From Oehlia diaphana (Eukaryota > Glomeromycota > Glomeromycetes > Glomerales > Glomeraceae): DNA of 22,192 bases. The stretch is from NCBI GenBank assembly GCA_003833135.1, contig QZLH01000054.1, positions 11,085 to 33,276 of the forward strand. Reading direction: 5' to 3'. Of the stretch, positions 18,654 through 22,192 are shown in pieces. The translations under genes were made by a program, and so were the position numbers. The notes below the pieces were generated by a model, which was given only the letters and a program-made list of their open reading frames with translations, had not been told where the DNA came from and made no database searches. The stretch's first letter is position 1. Each line of letters starts with the position of its first letter.

Positions 18654-19319
18654 TCAATGATCGGGAATGTGGGATAAATCAATTCTATTATTTAAGAGTT
18701 GCGCGATTTCCGTTAAATTTAATTCGGTATAAATAACATGATAGACATGTGCATCATTTGGTAAAGGAAGATAAAATTCAAATTTTATATTATCAGAAGA
18801 TTGTTGTGAGATGGTTTCTTGTTTATAATCATCAACAGGAATAGGAAGAATTGAAGATACATCGTTAGCATTATCATCTGAATATTCTTGGAAATTACGT
18901 TGAATATCCATAGTATCGATAGATTGTTGTGGGATAGCATCTTGTTGATAATCAACAGATTGTTGAGTAGGAAGAATTAAAGATACATCACAAGTGGAAT
19001 ATCCTTGATAAATTGGTTGTACATTCATGGTATCAAAAGATTGTTGTGGGATGGTGATTTGTTGCCAAATTAAATGTTGTACATTATAATGATATGGAAG
19101 TCGATGATTTGGAATATGAGATAAATCAATTCTATTATTCAAGAGTTGCGCGATTTCCGTTGAATTTAATTCAGTATAAATAACATGGTAGATACGTGTA
19201 TCATTTGGTAAAGGAAGATAAAATTCAAATGTATTATTATGAGGCGCAGGAGCAATCACATTAGAATTATTAATGAAGTTATTTCCAATTTGACCCATTG
19301 ATAAATTAGAATAATCCAT
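18654..19319 (-). CDS. Gln/Asn-rich protein with duplicated modules, truncated
   Basis: A 221-codon ORF starts at ATG 19319. The family is not recognised and no signal peptide, membrane segment or catalytic motif is seen. A module of about 42 residues beginning F-E-F-Y-L-P-L-P-N-D and ending I-D-L-S-H-I-P occurs twice (residues 31-72 and 180-221). Between them, I-P-Q-Q-S-x-D-T-M units start at about 90, 129 and (as I-S-Q-Q-S) 160. The second module stops at C-A-T-T-G-A where the first has C-A-T-C-G-A, so CGA (Arg) became TGA. The ORF is thus a premature-stop form of a longer gene (tail at 18440-18653). Two other copies, at 12181-12335 and 14834-15161, are more decayed. A shortened protein could still be made. 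Confidence 0.55.
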   Translation of the reverse strand: MDYSNLSMGQIGNNFINNSNVIAPAPHNNTFEFYLPLPNDTRIYHVIYTELNSTEIAQLLNNRIDLSHIPNHRLPYHYNVQHLIWQQITIPQQSFDTMNVQPIYQGYSTCDVSLILPTQQSVDYQQDAIPQQSIDTMDIQRNFQEYSDDNANDVSSILPIPVDDYKQETISQQSSDNIKFEFYLPLPNDAHVYHVIYTELNLTEIAQLLNNRIDLSHIPDH

Positions 19320-19866
19320 GTTTCTAACAATTTTTAAATTGTTGGGTTTATACTGTTTGTGTACTGGTGAAAATTTTAAAGAAAAAATAACAACGTATTT
19401 ATATATATCTTTTTTCTTTTCTCTTTATGTATATACAAGATAATAAACAAAGTTGTGTAATGTCTAAACATCACACTTCGGATTAGTTTTTCATCCTGTA
19501 TAATTATTTTGCCGGCATGATGTAGATTATGCATACTATATTTATGAATTAACGTTACCACTTTAAGTTTTTCCTCCAGATAGCATCATTGCATCATTGC
19601 ATATTTATGCAGAGCTAGTAAAAAATAAGTATGATAGGCGTTTTTAGTTAACCAAACATGGCAAAGTTGATCAACATTTTGAAGAAACCGTTGAGGCTAC
19701 AAAAATGTGACAAAGTATTACAAAATGTGTTGCTAAAAATAAAGCATTACAAAAAATGTGATACAAACCATAAAAGGAAATAAGCAGGAGCTAAATTATA
19801 GTGAGGAAGGAAAAATGCATGGGTTAAACCGGTACTAGTACAAATTTATCTAGTTCCGTACAATAA

Positions 19867-19901
19867 ATAGTCCTTCGCTACGCTCCAGACAATAAGTAGA
19901 T
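19867..19901. repeat. 35-bp motif, copy 2
   Basis: The partner of 17237-17271, differing at three positions. It is preceded here by ttccgtacaataa and followed by gactgag; the flanks do not match those of the first copy, so the shared unit is close to the length given. Confidence 0.7.
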
Positions 19902-20795
19902 GACTGAGTTTATCAACATAATGAAAGTCGCATGATTTCCAAGATATAATGGTAAAAACTATTTCCCTAGATTGAATACATAATTAAACAAAATAAACAA
20001 AATTATTAATCACATGTTCTGTTCATTCCCAAATCGGCCCATTGTCCCATTATACTTTGTGTAGTGATTGATAGTATTTCTTATTATAAATTAGCGATTC
20101 AAATTGAACATAATGTATAAAAATTTGGCGTGATTTGAATTACTGATTAGGTTGTTGAGATATTCTACTTTAATTTTTGTACTAATTAAAAATTCTTTGG
20201 CAATTTTTTTTAAAATTTGAAAAATATGTATATATTATAAAATTTAACAAAGCACTTTATATTACTTGTAATACAATCGTGACACACTGTATATTAATTA
20301 AGTTACACAACCTAAAATGTAATTTTACAACCCTATATGTTTAATTGCCTATCCATTTTTGATTGTTAGGATTTTGACCGCAAAATCGGTTTAACCGGTC
20401 AAAAAATGTACTCAAAATAATTTCCAACAATAATTAATACTTTCATTTTTGCTTATTTTTAAATTGCGAGCAAAAATTTTATTTTTTTGTGGATCCGTAA
20501 CTGATCAAGTTGCATAATTTCTTCACCCAAGACATTCTCTATTGAACTCAATAACTGTGTTCCATATAAAAAAAATAATAAATAAATTATATACAGTATG
20601 TGATATTTAACCCAAATGACGTAATGCGTCAAAAATATCTGTAATAATAATCTATCTAAAAACTATCAGTATGTTAAAAACGACATGATCCTGTTTGGCT
20701 TTATAATAATTAATAATCATCAACTCAAACCCTGATCAAAAATCTGATCAGTCAGAAATGAACTTGATAATTTTTCTTCACTAATTACTCACATT

Positions 20796-20852
20796 GCTTT
20801 AAACATTGCACAAGATAACAAGAAGGAAAATGAATTGATGAATAATCAATAA
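20796..20852 (+). other. Coding-like tail, copy B partner of 13600-13652
   Basis: It reads A-L-N-I-A-Q-D-N-K-K-E-N-E-L-M-N-N-Q-stop, with the cttcactaattac branch-like sequence just before it. The preserved frame and stop relative to copy A are the only evidence for coding. Confidence 0.3.
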
Positions 20853-21191
20853 GCAACTTTATTTAATGTATAACTGTCAGTCTCTTTTAACCGACTGCGA
20901 TTATTTTACATTCAGAAATTCTCAAATGACAAATAACGATCCTTTTTAAGTATATTTGAATGTTCTGGCATTAAACGATTGTTATAAATTGATTGTTGGA
21001 CATTTTGACGTGTACCATTGTACATGCGCATCTCTAATTTCTAATAATTATCAACGGAAAAAAAACTCCGTAACTTCACATAAACAGAATATCTCAAGAT
21101 AATTTATATATTAAATAACAGTCACTGGACATTTCCGGTTTACTAATTAAATATGTGGCTTGTCGACCATTTTTTTACTAAATTTTGCCGG

Positions 21192-21766
21192 TGTAATACC
21201 TAAGTCCGTGATAAGTCACATTGTCACCTTAGATATTAACAAATTATCTCTTTATTCATAACACAAATTAATACATTTTCTTAGTTTAAAAATACAAAAA
21301 AAAAAATGATTAAATGAATTTTTAATTAAAATTTTCTGAGATTATTCACTCCGATATTTTTGATACTTGGAATATTCCGTCCCTTTATAAAAGTTATGCA
21401 CTCTAATTTTACTGGTTCCTCAAGTATGTTTTACATTATTTCATGATTAACAATTTGATGATCATTAGTAACACATTATCTTATACTTCAGTCGATCCCA
21501 AATAAATCCTTAGTTTAGGGTCATTATGGACCATAATTGGTCCTTTCTTCTACACATTACATCAATATTATATCATATACTCATCAATCTACTGTAACAC
21601 CTAATATTCTAAATCAAATGATCAATTAGTTTAACGTCTTCTCAGACGTACGTGATAAAACAAGTTAAACTAACTAAATTAAATAAAATAAAATTTATAC
21701 AGTAAATTTAAATATAAAACTGCGCCACGTAATTAATAGATTTACTATGTATACTACAGCATTACA
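21192..21766 (-). mobile_element. 3' LTR of Ty3/Gypsy element
   Basis: On the minus strand the LTR starts TGTAATGCTG at 21766, directly after a purine-rich tract. It ends GTATTACA at 21192, giving terminal TGTAAT/ATTACA inverted repeats and 575 bp. It shares its first 50 bp and last 50 bp with the solo LTR 12893-13370. It contains a TATA-like tgtataaatt, an aataaa poly(A) signal near 21255-21262, the motif gacgttaaacta, and a related atggtcc...atgac...taaacta about 100 bp further on. The flanking bases 21187-21191 are gccgg; the 5' LTR lies outside the window, so target duplication and LTR identity cannot be checked. Confidence 0.85.
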
Positions 21767-21781
21767 ACTATCCCCCACGTG
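21767..21781 (-). other. Polypurine tract (plus-strand primer)
   Basis: The minus strand reads cacgtgggggatagt immediately before the LTR start TGTAAT. A G-rich purine run at this position is where plus-strand DNA synthesis starts in LTR retrotransposons. It includes a CACGTG palindrome. Confidence 0.75.
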
Positions 21782-21868
21782 AAAATTTAATGCCCTCATT
21801 AAATTTATCTAACGAATCGAATTCAGGTCTCATTATCCACTAGATCAAACATGCGTTTCTTCATTTGC

Positions 21869-22192
21869 TCATTGATGTATAATAAGCTTTAAGTTGTTCC
21901 CATTAACAGGTGTTTTTCTGATAATTCCCTTGATATTTTTAATTTTATATGCTCCATTTGGTAATATTTCATGTATGTAAAATGGTTCCAACCATTTTGA
22001 TTCCAATTTTCCAGATAATTGTTGTACTTTGGCTTTATCGTAAAGTAATATTTTGTTCCCAATTCCAAAGGTGTGTTCTTTAGTTATTTTCCTGTCATGA
22101 TATTCTTTTTGTCTTGATTGAGCATTTTGTATATTTTCTTTGGCTGTACTTCTAACTTTCGGTAATTCTTCCAATAATCTGATTATTTGATC
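21869..22192 (-). CDS. Ty3/Gypsy Pol, integrase C-terminal end (partial)
   Basis: The frame is open from the window edge (22192) to TGA at 21869, about 107 codons, and lacks its beginning. It reads A-K-E-N-I-Q-N-A-Q-S-R-Q-K-E-Y-H-D, then K-I-L-L-Y-D-K-A-K, K-L-E-S-K-W-L-E-P-F-Y-I-H-E-I-L-P-N-G-A-Y-K-I and P-V-N-G-N-N-L-K. This order (helical Q-K-x-Y-H-D, L-L-Y-D, then the W-x-x-P-F/Y-x-I/V...N-G-x-Y core and P-V-N-G) is the integrase C-terminal domain of Ty3/Gypsy Pol polyproteins, which binds viral-like DNA ends during integration. It is followed within about 100 bp by the polypurine tract and LTR, as expected. The frame is intact over the visible part, so the element may be fairly young. 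No chromodomain follows it. Confidence 0.9.
   Translation of the reverse strand, partial: DQIIRLLEELPKVRSTAKENIQNAQSRQKEYHDRKITKEHTFGIGNKILLYDKAKVQQLSGKLESKWLEPFYIHEILPNGAYKIKNIKGIIRKTPVNGNNLKLIIHQ

Larger units (their letters stand above)
15190..21030 (+). repeat. Segmental duplication, copy B
   Basis: Collinear with 9553-14031 (landmarks are given under copy A). It is longer because of a MITE-like element at 15610-15721, a block at about 16110-16900 with hairpins and a coding-like fragment, extra sequence at about 17100-17280, a longer copy of the FEFYLPLPND gene at 18440-19319, and an unmatched stretch around 19690-20260. It lacks the solo LTR and the 10903-11043 element. Between 19690 and 20260 no gene is visible, only short ca/aaatgtg-rich repeats and the 35-bp motif listed separately. 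Confidence 0.8.

Noticed and set aside
19376..19561. 61-codon minus-strand ORF upstream of the 221-codon gene
   Set aside because: It lies in the presumed promoter/5' flank of that gene; no protein-like motif and not conserved in the 12336-12560 flank.

Overview
The window is extremely AT-rich eukaryotic DNA. Short GT-AG introns of about 80-100 bp, a tyrosine-kinase-like (TKL) protein kinase of the type hugely expanded in Glomeromycotina, and many decaying transposons point to an arbuscular mycorrhizal fungus, most likely Rhizophagus or a close relative. That assignment is inference from gene style, not a database match.

Layout. 1-4771 has no convincing gene. It holds a degenerate tandem array (951-1960) with a higher-order period near 320 bp, and a nested transposon pair: a 189-bp PIF/Harbinger-like MITE (3731-3919, TSD TAA, perfect 19-bp TIRs) inside an older hAT-like element (3579-3994). 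4772-5832 is a frameshifted TKL kinase relic: cysteine-rich zinc-ribbon-like N-terminus, then a glycine loop, then truncation. 6608-8856 is the one well-preserved gene, a complete TKL kinase domain in two large exons (7667-7883 and 7966-8856).

The main discovery candidate is the 1-kb stretch before the kinase exon (6627-7666). It is a tandem intron array in which nine successive acceptor AGs are each followed by exactly 3 nt and then a GTAAGT donor, plus one site with a 1-nt gap. If all are spliced, a 19-nt first exon, nine 3-nt microexons and one 1-nt microexon join in frame, without a stop, to the family motif F-G-K-S-G-N that begins the kinase exon.

9553-21030 is a tandem segmental duplication: copy A about 9553-14031, copy B about 15190-21030, same orientation. 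The copies differ by inserted elements (MITE-like 10903-11043 and a solo LTR 12893-13370 in A; MITE-like 15610-15721 and a block around 16110-16900 in B). Each carries a minus-strand copy of an unknown Gln/Asn-rich gene (relic in A at 12181-12335; 221-codon ORF in B at 18654-19319). A third, inverted copy lies between them (14834-15161). All three are damaged.

21192-22192 is the 3' end of a minus-strand Ty3/Gypsy retrotransposon: integrase C-terminus (running off the window), polypurine tract and 3' LTR. Two more LTRs of the same superfamily are at 12893-13370 (+) and 14032-14744 (-). I saw no tRNA, rRNA or CRISPR.
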